DNA of 64,000 nt, taken from positions 96,001 through 160,000 of the forward strand of contig JACVVK020000194.1 of NCBI GenBank assembly GCA_018292915.2. Reading direction: 5' to 3'. A program made the position numbers and the translations under genes. This DNA is from Batillaria attramentaria. Taxonomy: Eukaryota > Mollusca > Gastropoda > Batillariidae. The notes below the pieces were generated by a model. It ran no database searches and had not been told where the DNA came from. It was given only the letters and a program-made list of their open reading frames with translations. Shown here piece after piece: positions 27,917 to 39,539 of the stretch (position 1 is its first letter; every line of letters begins with the position of its first letter).

Positions 27917-28300
27917 GCACGCACGCACGCACACCAGGCTGGGGCCACATATTTGTGCTGGCCTGTTTCTCGTTGCCCCGTCTTTGATACATGTATCACC
28001 CATACATGGTGAAAAAGGATAAAAGATTGCCAAAACACCCCTCCCCCCCCCACCCCCCCCCCCCCCCCACACACACACACACCTGCACACACGCACGCAC
28101 ACACGCACGCACGCACGCACGCACGTGTGACCCATAAACAGAATCTTACTACAGCCAGTCACGTGCGCTGATGGAAATTTTATTCACAGCTTAAAAATCT
28201 GACACCGTGCGGGCGAAGCTACGAATGAAAAAGTAATTGGCCCAGTGAGCTTTCAGGGGCGCTAATAAAGAGGCCTTGCCTTTAAAGGGTTGTTTATGGC
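26970..28300. repeat. Spacer with two truncated family-1 SINEs and (CA)n
   Basis: Minus-strand SINE body at about 27264-27375 without its tRNA head. A plus-strand body at about 27942-28040 (GGCTGGGGCCACATATTTGT ..) between (CA)n/(GCAC)n tracts at 27870-27932 and 28069-28123. A separate tRNA-like head at about 27188-27260 (TCTAGTGGTTATAAGG .. GGTTCGAATCCCC). No gene seen. Confidence 0.6.
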
Positions 28301-28822
28301 CGAATGCACGTCACTGCCGATCCAGTGGACGAGATGAATTAATTGCTGATAGCCACCGCGCGACTTGGTGACGCCGCGACTTCTGCGTCTGGTGATTGGT
28401 TGTCTGCGGGCACGAGAGGCTGCTCCGTCGCATGACGGTGCGTGTTCCCGCTGTTACTGCCGATGCTGAGGAGGTGAGTCGGCAAAAACGACTACATGTG
28501 TCTGGTTCCTGTGATCTGCCTGCAAAAAGAGGACAAGGTGGGGGAGGGAGTGTTGAAGATGTTGCTGATTTTGTTTTGTTTTGTTTTGTTGGGGTTTTTT
28601 TGTTGTTGTTTTTTGGTTTGTTTGTGTTTTGTTTTTGTTTTTTGTTTTTTTTTTTTTTTGGGGGGGGGGGAGCGGGGGGATTGTTTTTTTTGTGTTGTTG
28701 TTGTTGTTTTGTTGGTTTTTCATTGTGTTTTTTGTTGGTTTTTGTGTTTTGTTTTGTTTTGTTTGGTTGGTTGGTTTCCTTTGTTTGGTTTTTTTCTTTG
28801 GTTTGGTTGTTGTTGTTTTTTA

Positions 28823-28887
<65 letters not shown>

Positions 28888-29200
28888 TGTTGTTTTGGTT
28901 TGGTTTGGTTTTTTGTTTGTTTGTTTATTGTTGTTTTTTTCGAGGGGTGGGAGGGTGGGTTATTTGTTATTGTTGTGTTGTTGTCGGTGTTGTTCCATTC
29001 TTTTGTTTTGTTTTGTTTTTCTTGGCTTGTTCGTTTAGTCACCTGTTTCTTTGGCTGGTTGGTTGTCCGTATGGTAGGCTGGTTAGCTGGTTATTTTGTG
29101 TGGTTGCTGTTTCGTTTGGGGAGATGTTTCATCTACACAGATTTGTCCTTGCGCCAAATGTATTCACAAAATATTCCTACACTTCTCAAGCAGGGCAATA
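28300..29200. repeat. G/T-rich low-complexity tract with (TG)n
   Basis: 28560-29000 is almost only G and T on the + strand, with (TG)n at about 28826-28884. The long open frames here are compositional artefacts. Confidence 0.8.
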
Positions 29201-30000
29201 AAAACTAGAGTTCTATAAACATATCATATTCTGATTCCTCTAACTGCCTCACTTCTGTCCAAGCCTACGGCTCCTGTTACGGCAGAAGAATGTCGGCACC
29301 CATTGACTAAGAACGAACCTGTCCACACGGCACGAACAAACAATGAACACGCATCACTGTTTAAGCCATCCAGTGTTCTCCTGATTACAGTGAATTTGTC
29401 TCATTAAGCACAGTGTAACCGAACGCGCGATCATCTACCCGACGGCGTCATTTATAACGTCTTACCACCGGGTGGATGCGACGCAAACGGATGTACAACT
29501 CGGGTAGCGTCAGCCGAAACAAATGAGGTAGGTCATGGGTTAAGCGGTGTCAGACATGGGACACCGTAGTTCGATGGGACACCCTGAAATGGGACACCCT
29601 GGTTAGGGCCGCGAGGAGCTAGGGGGGTACGTTTCAACGGTGAGTCATTGCGAGCTGAGATCGCGGTTTGGTGTCTTGGTGGAAATTCTGTCGCCTTGTG
29701 CTTGGACTGGTGCGCACGGTGTTGTAGTCAAAGGGACAACTTTAACTCTTAAGAGCCCACTGCCCACTACATGAGAAGACAAGTCAAAAAGAAACGGCCA
29801 TTGCACACCAGCAGCAGCAGCCACTTCAAGCCACCATTACACAAGGGTAGGCTCTTGACCGCTGCGGATTGCATAATAGTGGCTTGAAGTGGCTCTTAGT
29901 GATATGAAGACTTCAAGTAAAAACGCGATTTTTGCACGGGCTTTTTATATTCAGACTATATATAGCGCAATTGTTACTACATGCCCCGGAAGCTAATTGG
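29200..30000. other. Unannotated spacer
   Basis: Ordinary-complexity sequence. I see no domain, exon or named repeat. A short imperfect tandem (GGGACACC..) lies at about 29560-29600. Confidence 0.4.
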
Positions 30001-30009
30001 TGATGTGTA

Positions 30010-30420
30010 ACCAAGTGGATTTGGTCTAGTGGTTGAGGTATCCGACTTCGGATCCTGCTCAGCCCGGTTCGAATCTCTCATGGGTAGGAATATGGATGGA
30101 TTTTCCTTTCCAGATCGAGTCAAAATGACGTGCAGACTTGTTTACGGTGCCTGTCCCGCTCCCGTGTACACACGCACGCACAAACATCAAGTGTGCAAGC
30201 TGAAAATCTTTCGAAGAAGAGTAGGCTGTGGCCGAAGGCGTGGAAAACAGAAATACTGTCGCACGCACCAGAGTAAATAGCAGGGTGAAGGTTTACACAT
30301 AAAGTAGCGCTTAGCAGCAGCGGGCTTTCATTGCAGCCCTGCGGCGCCGTAAGCATTTCAGAAGAGACGGATATGTGCCCCGAGGATAAATCTACCGTAC
30401 TATACCATACAAATTACAGC
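30010..30420 (+). repeat. tRNA-derived SINE, family 3 (copy 1)
   Basis: tRNA-like head (GGTCTAGTGGTTGAGG .. GGTTCGAATCTC) at about 30018-30085. The body at about 30205-30400 is repeated at about 34664-34865 (TTTCGAAGAAGAGTA, AACAGAAATACTGT, CATAAAGTAGCGCTTAGC, CTGCGGCGCCGT). Confidence 0.65.
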
Positions 30421-31330
30421 GGCCACAAACAGGTTTGCGTTGAGCTGCTTAAGTCAGTATAAAACTTTAAGTATGAAACACATACCCACACACACGCACA
30501 ACGAGAGAGAGAGAGAGAGAGAGAGAGAGTTCCGAGAGAAATGGCGTTTACACTCAGTAACGTACTCCTCCAACTGTCAGAGACAGAGCCACCAGAACAG
30601 TTTTGAGAATAACGGACTAAAACTGTTATCTCACGTTTGTACTGTCAACCACTTTGAGTTGGTAATTAGTCAGTAATTGCCACCAAGTCCCCTGACACGT
30701 TCCGCGACAGACGGAAGTGCTTGTGCACCTGTATGTGTTAAATGTGTGTATTGTTAAGTGTTTGAGTGTCTGTGGTAAAGATTTCATATCGCATTGTGAG
30801 CATTTTCCGCGTCTGGTGTTGTCTGGTTGCGAGCGGTATGGGCGCGAGGGGTTATGTGCGTGTGTGGATGTGTACGGGAAGGTGGAAGGCAAGACTGGGT
30901 CGTGACAGAGAGGGTGAGGGAGAAACATCTTTGTTCCTCCATCATTCATCCATCAGTTCTCAAGTAAATTCCGGGACTTGTGCGACAGGACGCTGCCATC
31001 GCGGAATCCAGGAGTTCCGTGTCGATTTTGTGAAAGAGGGGAGAGAAACAGGAGGTAGGGGAGGGAATCAAGAAGTATTTTCACGGCAAACACATGCCAT
31101 CCATGTCACAGCGGTAGAAGGAATGTGTGATGTTTGGATTGTCTGTCCCTGACTCTGGCTGGAGCCGCTACACGGCGCTGTGTTGTCTGAGCTCCAGGTG
31201 GCGCTGTGATGTCGGTTCAAAGGTAGATAATTCAATCGTTCAATCTTTTGAATGATCTTTCTTTTTAGGCGTGACGGGGTTGAAAGAAGCGCGCGTTTGT
31301 GCACTCTCCAAAAACACGTCCGCGTGCGCG

Positions 31331-31421
<91 letters not shown>

Positions 31422-31560
31422 TCGGTGAAATGCCGCCTTTTTAAAAACAGATAAACTGCACGTGAAGGATTCTTTGACAAAGGCAAAGCCTGGAATTAAC
31501 CACCACTGAGTTCGCTATACGATCATAGTATATTTTGATCATTAGTTTGGTAACCTCTCG
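30421..31560. repeat. Spacer with (GA)n and a long (CA)n
   Basis: (GA)n at about 30503-30530. (CA)n at about 31335-31419 preceded by GCGCGC. Several short open frames, none with a recognisable product. Confidence 0.6.
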
Positions 31561-31910
31561 ACACACCACTCCATACCGTGGCGATAGACACCGCTTACAT
31601 AATTATAGACGTCTTCCCTGATCTATAGAACAGTTCACACACTACTCCTAATGTCGTGCTAGTAGCCATCTCGTGTATTTGAAACCTGACCTACCAAAAG
31701 CAGGCAACTTCTCGACTGACTAAATGTACTACAAACATAGTGCCAATAGACACCGCGTATATTTAGACTTCTTCCCTGAACACGGGACAACGGGTTCCGA
31801 CTGTTTCAATAGTTACTAAGTTAGGTAATTTCTCGACGCACTGCCACTAACATCGTTGCAATAGACACCGAGTCTATTCAGACGTCTCAGTGCTCTGACC
31901 ACCGGACACC
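31550..31910 (+). repeat. Degenerate tandem triplication
   Basis: Three diverged units begin TCTCGAC (about 31556, 31713, 31832) and contain CAATAGACACCG .. TAGACKTCTTCCCTGA-like sequence. Confidence 0.5.
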
Positions 31911-32359
31911 AGGTTCTGTTGACACGGCTTCATTAGTCTCTCCTTCAGCTGACCACTTAATCAGCTGTAAGTGTAAGCGAGTGTAAGCGAGTGGACACGA
32001 GCCGACACGAGCCGAGACCCAATTCAGACTTAGCTGACACCTCTGTGATTTCTCGCGCCTCATCTCATCGCATCATGATCGACCTGTACTCGCCTGAAAC
32101 CTGTCCCTACAGCCTTCCACTGCCCTCCCACAACGGAAAACCACCCAAGCACTAAATTTCCAAGTCCCAGGGATTACCGATACGCCAGCGATAAGATTTT
32201 TACGATCGGTTCGTCACCTCACGGAAGCCATTTCACGAGGATTCAAAACAGAAAAAAGAGCTTCGGCACAGGACCATCAGAGGAGCTTAGCACAGGCTCG
32301 GGAGGTAGACAATATGGCGGACGATTTAAACGTTCTGGTAGTTACTTGGATTGATGGCT

Positions 32360-32465
32360 TGAAACTAACTGCTAAGTGAGCTCCGCCTTCAGCTCTCACT
32401 GTCCTGGTTGAAATCCCACCTGAAAACATTTCTCTTCCGTCAAGATTTTGGTGGCTAACTATTGT
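32360..32465 (+). repeat. LINE ORF2 C-terminal relic
   Basis: TCCGCCTTCAGCTCTCACTG .. CACCTGAAAACATTTCTCTT matches 34405-34480 and encodes the SHLKTFLFRQ end motif. 32466-33000 has no recognisable feature. Confidence 0.5.
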
Positions 32466-33009
32466 CAATTCTATTTGTCTGAACCGTGATCGTTTGATGT
32501 CGCTGTACATGGCAAGTGTTATGATGGGAGTGTGTTCGAGTCAATCTGTAGACAGACCCAAAGAGACGGGTGCTGGTGTTGCCGAGTGAGGGGGAAGGAA
32601 GTGGGATTTTGTTTACATTTTACGGCCGTCATGGCATTGTACAGTGACGACGCTCCACACAAGTAGTGTCCTCGAGAATCTGTTTTGCCCAATTAACAGA
32701 CCAGTTACATGTGTTCTAGCGGGGTGAGCACAACTCAAGCCTCTCAAACCACTCGATGCTATTGTTCAGTGGATTTTGGGTTGACGCTGTGAAAGAGAGC
32801 AGCCGTTTAACAACGTGAAAATGATTCGACACATTGTACAAACGTGCTCCCATGCTCATATTTCAGAGAGTCATTTGGCTTCACATGAGAGCAATCGTCA
32901 AAACTTTTGACTCGAAGTATGGTCCCACCAGCCTGACCATGTGCCCAGCTCTTCTGATTGTCCTGTGTTGATGCATTTTTAATGACAGTGTTCCCAAATG
33001 ATTTTTTTT

Positions 33010-33295
33010 AAAGTTACTTTATGATCCCTTTCGGGTCATTTGGTCTGCTTCCCCCGGGGAAACCGCGTCGCCGCGGTGCTGCTCCACCCAATACCTATCC
33101 AATTTTTCAGTATGTTGGGGGAGGAAAGCCGTATAACCCGGAGACAAAGCCCCGACGAGCAGCCTGGAAGCCAGGAAAAACCCCGGTCGCACACATTACA
33201 AGCTCGACCTGGGCTCGAACCCCACGCTTTTCTGTGACAGTTTCGCAGCGGTTAAGTCCGACGCGTTACCTATTAGACCACCGATCCAGGTTTTT
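33010..33295 (-). repeat. tRNA-derived SINE-like repeat (minus strand)
   Basis: Right end has a tRNA-like head on - (TCTAATAGGTAACGCGTCGG; B box GGTTCGAGCCC). The body includes TATAACCCGGAGA-type sequence, as in the repeats near 44400 and 46820. Confidence 0.5.
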
Positions 33296-33344
33296 CATTA
33301 AAAAAAAGTTCCAAGACTTGTTTGTGTTTTCTTTTTTTATTTTG

Positions 33345-33347
<3 letters not shown>

Positions 33348-33429
<82 letters not shown>

Positions 33430-33430
33430 T
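33348..33430 (+). repeat. (GT)n(TTG)n microsatellite
   Basis: (GT)n about 33349-33399 followed by (TTG)n to about 33428. Confidence 0.9.
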
Positions 33431-33449
33431 TTGCCTGTGCTGTTTTTCC

Positions 33450-33969
33450 AGCACGTTTTAGGTCATGGGAAAGGTCCTTTCACTTCCTCAAGGTTTCCTT
33501 GGACCTGCGAGAACTCCGTTATGAGATCCCCGAAGCGCAACTGTCACCGAAACTTTGGAATGGCCGTAGCACAGGAAAACCCCCGGCCATCTTGCCTAAA
33601 CCCCCACCTGGACAGGATTTTGGAGGGAAATGCTCCAAGTCCCGAGGTGTCAGTGTTGGTGATAGAGTCTGCGTCAAGCCAGCGATTAAAGGCTTGTTGG
33701 GCGAAGTAATTGTCACCAGCAGCGCGTCCTCAACACCGCAAGCACCGCTCCTAACGTTACATCGCCACGGCTCGGGTGTCCGGAGGTTTCTGTCAGAGAC
33801 GGGGGTCCGGGTAGGCAGATACCGCCCTGCTAGAGTGGAGCTCAACGGACAGGTGTTCACAGGTGACGGGGTGGGGTTGAAGCTGTTGGTGTCCCTGTGT
33901 TCGGGGTGTAAAAACTCGGGTATTGTATTCGGGGTAGATGCCCGTGGTGGTACGTGTGGGCAAGAATAG
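33450..33969 (+). other. Candidate exon or orphan open frame, unrecognised
   Basis: An open frame of ~170 codons after a pyrimidine-rich stretch and CAG (TGCTGTTTTTCCAG at about 33438-33451), which could be a splice acceptor. It ends at TAG 33967-33969. The amino-acid composition is protein-like (for example GVSVGDRVCVKPAIKGLLGE, and CSGCKNSGIVFGVDARGG), not repeat-like. I do not recognise a domain. It could be a terminal exon, a transposon remnant or chance. Confidence 0.25.
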
Positions 33970-33989
33970 CTCAGTAGGTTGTATCTAAC

Positions 33990-34089
33990 GGTCACTGAAG
34001 AAGAAGAAGCTCAGTCGGGTAGTCCGTTGCACTCGCAATCAGTCGGTCTTGCGTTCGAGTACGAGCGGTTCGGGCGGGAACGCGAACGC

Positions 34090-34162
<73 letters not shown>

Positions 34163-34170
34163 GGCCGCGT
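33990..34170 (+). repeat. tRNA-like head followed by (TG)n
   Basis: GCTCAGTCGGGTAGTCCG .. GCGTTCGAGTACGAGC (about 34009-34070) resembles a tRNA-derived SINE head. (TG)n at about 34091-34160. Confidence 0.45.
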
Positions 34171-34339
34171 GGTGCATCTCTGTACAACTTGTTGACAAGT
34201 TCTTATAAATGTATTTTTACAAAGACATGCAATGATACATCTGCATTTGTACATACTTATAATTTCGGACGTGTTTTTTTTGTTTTTTGTTTGTTTGTTT
34301 GTTTGTTTTTTTGTATTTTGGCCATTCTTCTTAATGTAC

Positions 34340-34490
34340 ATCTCGTCCATGTTTATGCATCATGCTCGATCAGCTTCGTGGCCCCGCTTGTGTGGAACTC
34401 CTTGCCAATCGAACTCCGCCTTCAACCCTCACTGCCCATGTTTAAATCCCATCTGAAGACCTTTCTCTTCCGTCAAGCTTTTGATAGTTC
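34340..34490 (+). repeat. LINE ORF2 C-terminal relic
   Basis: Translates to FVAPLVWNSLPIELRLQPSL, then FKSHLKTFLFRQAF, the canonical end motif of RTE/CR1/L2-type ORF2 proteins. Confidence 0.7.
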
Positions 34491-34659
34491 ACGTCTGTTG
34501 ACTCAGTTTGTGTGTACCATGACTCGTTTGATGTTGCTGCACATTTTTTATGCTCATATACGGTTATGCTTTTGATGATCTGTCTTCGTTCTTGGTTGTT
34601 GTTTTATCTCATAATGTTTGTTATTCTGTGTTTCCACCACACAAGCACTAAAAATCCCA

Positions 34660-34905
34660 CGTTCATCTTTCGAAGAAGAGTACGCTGTGGCCATTGTCGT
34701 GGTAAACAGAAATACTGTAGCACGCACCAGAGTGAATAGCAGGGTGGAGGTTTGCACATAAAGTAGCGCTTAGCGGCAGCAGGCTTTCACTGCTTTGTCC
34801 TCCAGCCCTGCGGCGCCGTGAGCATTTCAGCAGAGATGGATATGTGCACCGAGGAGAAGTCTACCATACCATACCATACCATACCATACCATACCATACC
34901 ATAAT
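34660..34905 (+). repeat. Family-3 repeat (copy 2) ending in (CCATA)n
   Basis: Second copy of the body seen at 30205-30400, here continuing into about eight ACCAT units (34865-34903). It directly follows the LINE relic and may be its 3' UTR rather than a SINE. Confidence 0.6.
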
Positions 34906-34909
34906 AAAA

Positions 34910-35690
34910 AGTCTTGAATCTTGGTCGTGTTTATTTATTTTATTTTTTTTAAAGCACTCAAGTTGAAGTGAGGCAGCCATGGACGTTGGGATCGAGGAGG
35001 GGAAGATTAAGTGGGAGATGGGTGGAAACAACGGCCAAAGGATATGTATCTGACATGAAGAATGTATCAGCGAATTCGCACCTGGGTATTCACAGCGCTT
35101 CGGCTCTTGTGAAAAATGGCGGCTTCATTCATCAGGGCTTGCCTGTCGTCGCGTTCACGTCCCTTCTCACATATCGGGCGGAAATTGTTCATCAGTTCTT
35201 GTACACCGCTGGAGGAACGTACACACGCTGACATCTCTAGGCAATAGCTCCTCCAGTGACACTGACTCGCTACTAATTCAAATGCAAACAGATTACACCT
35301 GTACCCGTATTATGGTAAAAGTGACCAAGCGCAAAGGATTTTACAAGCACTGACGCTCTTTTGTCATTGGAAGGTAAAACGTGGCTTATGTTCGTACTTA
35401 CGTAGTTTTTATTTGTTTGCCCTCGCAGACTGTAATAGATGACTCCATTCGGCGAGACCCGAGGCAACCCTGTACCCGGGTCCTCGCTTCTCTATGCCCC
35501 TGCGATGACGGCCAAGTCGGGCTAACCGAGACCGAGCCGAGCTAAGTGATACCTAAGATGGAAAAAAACTAAAATACAAGGAAAGCGGACAGTTGCGACT
35601 TTGAGGTCCCAGTGTTATTTCACAGTGTGCACAGAAGCGGTGAAAACTGTTGCGTTTTACCAGCACGGTACATTTTCAGCCTGGTTAGAG
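34910..35690. other. Unannotated spacer
   Basis: Ordinary-complexity sequence; no exon or repeat recognised. Confidence 0.4.
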
Positions 35691-35850
35691 AGTATTTCCT
35701 GCATACGGTGCCACATACGAGAAGGAAAAATTCTTTGCCTCGAGTGGGACTCGAACCCCTCACCTCTCGTATTGGTGACAAGTCTCTTAACCACTAGACC
35801 ACCGACCGCCCCACTTCAACAATTATTATTATTATTATTATCCGGGGTGA
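35690..35850 (-). repeat. tRNA-derived SINE, family 2, truncated (minus strand)
   Basis: Head and first ~110 bp only (35700-35813; B box read as GGACTCGAACCCC on +). (ATT)n adjoins the head side. Confidence 0.8.
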
Positions 35851-36229
35851 GGGACGCACAAAGCACCGTGCATCCATATGTACACTGACTTGCTGAAATT
35901 TTTACTCTCAGAATTTTGGCGGAGTTTGCGGTCAGTAAACCGATGAACAACACTATTTCATAAGGACGTGTCGATCCCTAGGCATTTGGGTTTTTTGGGG
36001 TTTTTTTTTTTTTGGAACCTCAGTATTCAGCTGTGTGCATATGGTGATTTGTCTGTTTTTGTTTGTCTGTCGTTATCCTGTGTGTTCGTCTGGGTGTAAG
36101 TTTACCAGGTGACATTTTCATTACCCCGTGATATTTTGTCAGCACGCTTTATCTTTCTCTTCTTTACCTTTGTTGCAGGGTTAGAGAGTCCATCAGTGTT
36201 GTCATTGTGGGGTTTGTAGAAGTTTCTGG

Positions 36230-36253
36230 AACACACACATGCGCGCGCGCGCA

Positions 36254-36288
<35 letters not shown>

Positions 36289-36606
36289 CACGTACGCTCG
36301 AGCGAATCACACACATTCTCTCACACAGTGGACATGAACATATTACAATCATAACTGTGGTGCGAAGGGTCAGCTCAGGTATTTAAGTTTCGGAAGTTAA
36401 AAGGGCATTTATTTTCAATTTTGGGGGCCGAACATTTCCAAAGCAGAGGGGGCAGGAAGCCGGGGTACCCGTAGAGAACCCCCGACGGTCGGCCCGCCGG
36501 AATGAACAGCGCGACATACGAGAAGGAAAATTTCTTTGCCCCGACTGGGACTCGAATCTGACCTCGGTGACGAAGTCGCTTTACCACTTGACCACCGACC
36601 GCCCCA
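36230..36606 (-). repeat. tRNA-derived SINE, family 2 (minus strand), fused to (CA)n
   Basis: The head ends at about 36605 and the body runs left to about 36290, where the tail is replaced by (CA)n and (GC)n (36241-36287). Confidence 0.8.
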
Positions 36607-36609
36607 CAC

Positions 36610-38430
36610 TGGGACATAATAGACCGCTACTCCGGTAGATCGGAGAAAATGACGCCAGTCTCGGTACAGCTCCTCACCAGTCGATAGGATTTTCTCTGCC
36701 AAAAGTGCCGACCTCGAAATACGGTTCCACCCATATCACGCCCCGAGCAAATACTCCCGCGAGAAATTACAGGGCGGTGACCAGTCACCGCCTTTGGAGC
36801 AAAGTGGGCCAATCAGGGAACGCCTTACTTGGTTCGTCGGCTGCGGCGTGTCCTTTATGGAATCCAAGATGAGGCTAGTTTGCAAGATGCTGCCGCTGAA
36901 GCTTTGGTTGGATGTTGGCCGTAATTAACTGAGTACAGTAGAGTTTATTTGGGTGTCTCATTGTGGACGAACGTTTGCACACAGACAAATCGTGCCTGAC
37001 AATCTCTCTTTGCTTTTGTGGTCACAAACTTTCGAGCTATTTGCACATCAGTTATGTATAGGTAATTGTCCATTCCGCTCATTTTCATACCGTCTACCGT
37101 GCAAAGTCTGAGACTTTTTACCACAACAGAAAAACGTCAACTAAAATTTTGTGTATGTCTTACAATATTTAACTTAAATCTTTTTCCGGTTTAACACAAC
37201 AGAAAAGCGTCAGTTAAAAATTTGTCCAATAACATTTACCCTACCCTTCGCTACCCTACCCAAGCCTACACCACCATACCCTACCCTACCAATTTCAAAT
37301 CTCGAGTACCAATCACAATTACTGAGGCATCTCGACTCCCTAGAAATCTTTGCCGGGTACTTTAGGTAGAAACAGCGTAAGTCATACTAGAGACAATCGG
37401 TGTTTAAATCTATTGCTCTAAGCTTAACTGTTGAGGCATCCTGACACTCGAGAAATAATATATTTGGGTGCTCTTCGGTACAGCGTAAGTCATACATAAT
37501 TGAACATGCACAACGTACGTTTGTGAACTGTGCGTGCAAGTCAAGACAGCGTTGAAATCTATTCATTGTCTGGTTGTACCTGTGGAATAGTCCTTGAACC
37601 TTAAGTAAGTGCTTTTTTTCTTTTTTTTTTCTTTTCTTTTTTTTTTTTTTGGGGGGGGGGGTCGGTTCTTAGCGGATCAAGTGTTCAAAAATTGATCTCC
37701 ATCTATCACGATGTATCTCGATACGGTTGTAGTCAAACCGAGGAAGAGAGAGAGGAAAAAAGAAAAAAACAAAGAAAAAAAACCCACTTAACAAGCTTTC
37801 ATTCTCCCAAGTTTTGACAGCCAAATTGACAACGTCACGTCGCGAAGTGTCTTCCCAAGTCAACGTTTGTACTTCCCTAACCCCTTCCCTTCCAGAGTCA
37901 CGCCGTACGGAGAAGACTAACGTTACAACGCCTTCAGTACGCAAGCCTCGCGCGAGCTGGCACCCAAGGGCTCTGGCTTTCAGTCTCCCCGGGGGTGGGG
38001 CATATAGGGTATCTGACCCCCAGACCCTCTCGCCCCTGGGGTCCGGCCTTGGGGACAATCGGGCGGTGGCGGTGCGTTTTGTTGGCAACGAAAGGCCGGA
38101 AGGTGGCGAAGACACAGGATACAGCACGAAGCAGTAAGCGGTCGTCACAACTCTTGCCAAAGTCTGCTGCCTACCGTGCAGCTTTTGTCCAAAGTGGGAA
38201 TAATAATAAAGATCGTTTTCGGACTAGGAGAAGGGTGTGTGTTTTGCCTGGTGAGTCTCTGACTCGTGGCGCCGTTACCCGATACAGTTTAGCTCCGCAA
38301 GCGGTCAAATAGTCGGCTGACGGTTTTTTGGCGTACGTTTTTCTATATGCACGTCGGCGCGGAGCGTCGTCTGTTATTTGCACGTCACCAGTACCTATGG
38401 GGGTTCCTTCCGTCGGCGTTCCTAGCTTCA
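36610..38430. other. Unannotated spacer with short degenerate duplications
   Basis: CACAACAGAAAARCGTCARYTAAAA occurs near 37122 and 37195, and CAGCGTAAGTCATAC near 37373 and 37483. Poly-T/poly-G run at about 37613-37662. Open frames near 37669-38312 are on both strands and unrecognised. Confidence 0.4.
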
Positions 38431-38437
38431 AGTTGTT

Positions 38438-38508
38438 TGTTTGATGATGATGCTGATGCTGATGATGATGATGATGATGATGATTATCATTATTATTATT
38501 ATTATTCC
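38438..38508 (+). repeat. (GAT)n(ATT)n microsatellite
   Basis: GATGATGATGCTGAT.. changing to ATTATTATT. Confidence 0.85.
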
Positions 38509-38509
38509 A

Positions 38510-39240
38510 ACAGTATTGGCGTAGATTTCTGTAAAGTAAATTGTACCTCCTACTGAGATAAAACGACGGGGGAATTTTGGAATTGGTTCTCCTTTCATCT
38601 TTCAAAATGAAGCCGATGTTTCCTAGCGGACACCTCTAGCTATTGCACATCCCCCTGTCCAAACCTAGTACACAAACAAAGATTAGATTAACACTGTGAC
38701 AGTATTGTTTAAAAGCTCAGTCATGCTAAAAATCTTTTAGACAATTGCAGGAAATGTAAACTATAATATACCTTTGTGATTTTAATCGATTTTTCTCTCT
38801 GTGTATGTTGTTGTGGTTGCTGTTGTTTGGATGGCGTTTTATTTTTTGTGTTGCTCTTTTGTTCTTGTTTAAGTGTTGTTGTTTTTTTCTTACATGAGGA
38901 TGGTGGAGGGAGGTGAAAAAGAAGATACATATGAGCTGTCGTGGATACCAAATTGCAGCACGAACAGACGTAATGTGACTAGAACTAAACGTTGACCGGG
39001 AACACTATGGAACATGACGTCCCGCAGTTTAACCCTCAGTAAAGCTCGTTGATTACCCACCCAGACCCTGCTGGACAATAGATCCGTGTTGATCAAAGCC
39101 AGAGGACACTCACTACAGTGATCAGGTCCCGGTATAAAACACGCCTGGCTTGCCACCCACAACAACCTGGTGTTACTCTCTTACCGCACGACAACTGTTT
39201 GTGGGGTACATCCACAAATCACCCTAGGGTTTGAAAACCG
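38510..39240. other. Unannotated spacer
   Basis: Includes a T/G-rich stretch near 38806-38890. No gene recognised. Confidence 0.4.
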
Positions 39241-39248
39241 CCGCTGAA

Positions 39249-39535
39249 CAAAAGACGTAGCGGTGTTCGGACACAGCCAACGGATCTAAAACTACTTGGT
39301 ATCAATCAGTACCGGTGTGTTTATTGAGGGGTACTTTCTAGTCAATAACTCTTCTACCCTCCCATTCTCCCCCTTCCCCCATACCTCCCCCCCCCCCCCT
39401 TCCATTCTTTGGATTCGTTTCAGCACAAAAGACTTAACGGTGTTCAGCAGATCTAAAACTGTTCGGTTTCAATCGGCATGAGTGTGTTTATTGTCGGGTA
39501 GCCTGCAGTCAATAACTGTTCTACCCTCCCACCTT
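39249..39535 (+). repeat. Direct duplication, ~178-bp period
   Basis: About 39249-39365 and 39427-39530 share CGGTGTTC, GATCTAAAACT, GTGTGTTTATTG and CAATAACTSTTCTACCCTCC in order; a C-rich run lies between. Confidence 0.6.
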
Positions 39536-39539
39536 CCGC

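Noticed and set aside
28396..29208. Long open frames (up to 270 codons) rich in Phe, Val, Cys and Leu
   Set aside because: The sequence is almost only G and T with few stop codons possible; a compositional artefact.
38890..39165. Minus-strand open frame (ACFIPGPDHCSECPLALI)
   Set aside because: Looked LINE- or protein-like at first, but no domain or continuation was found on either side.
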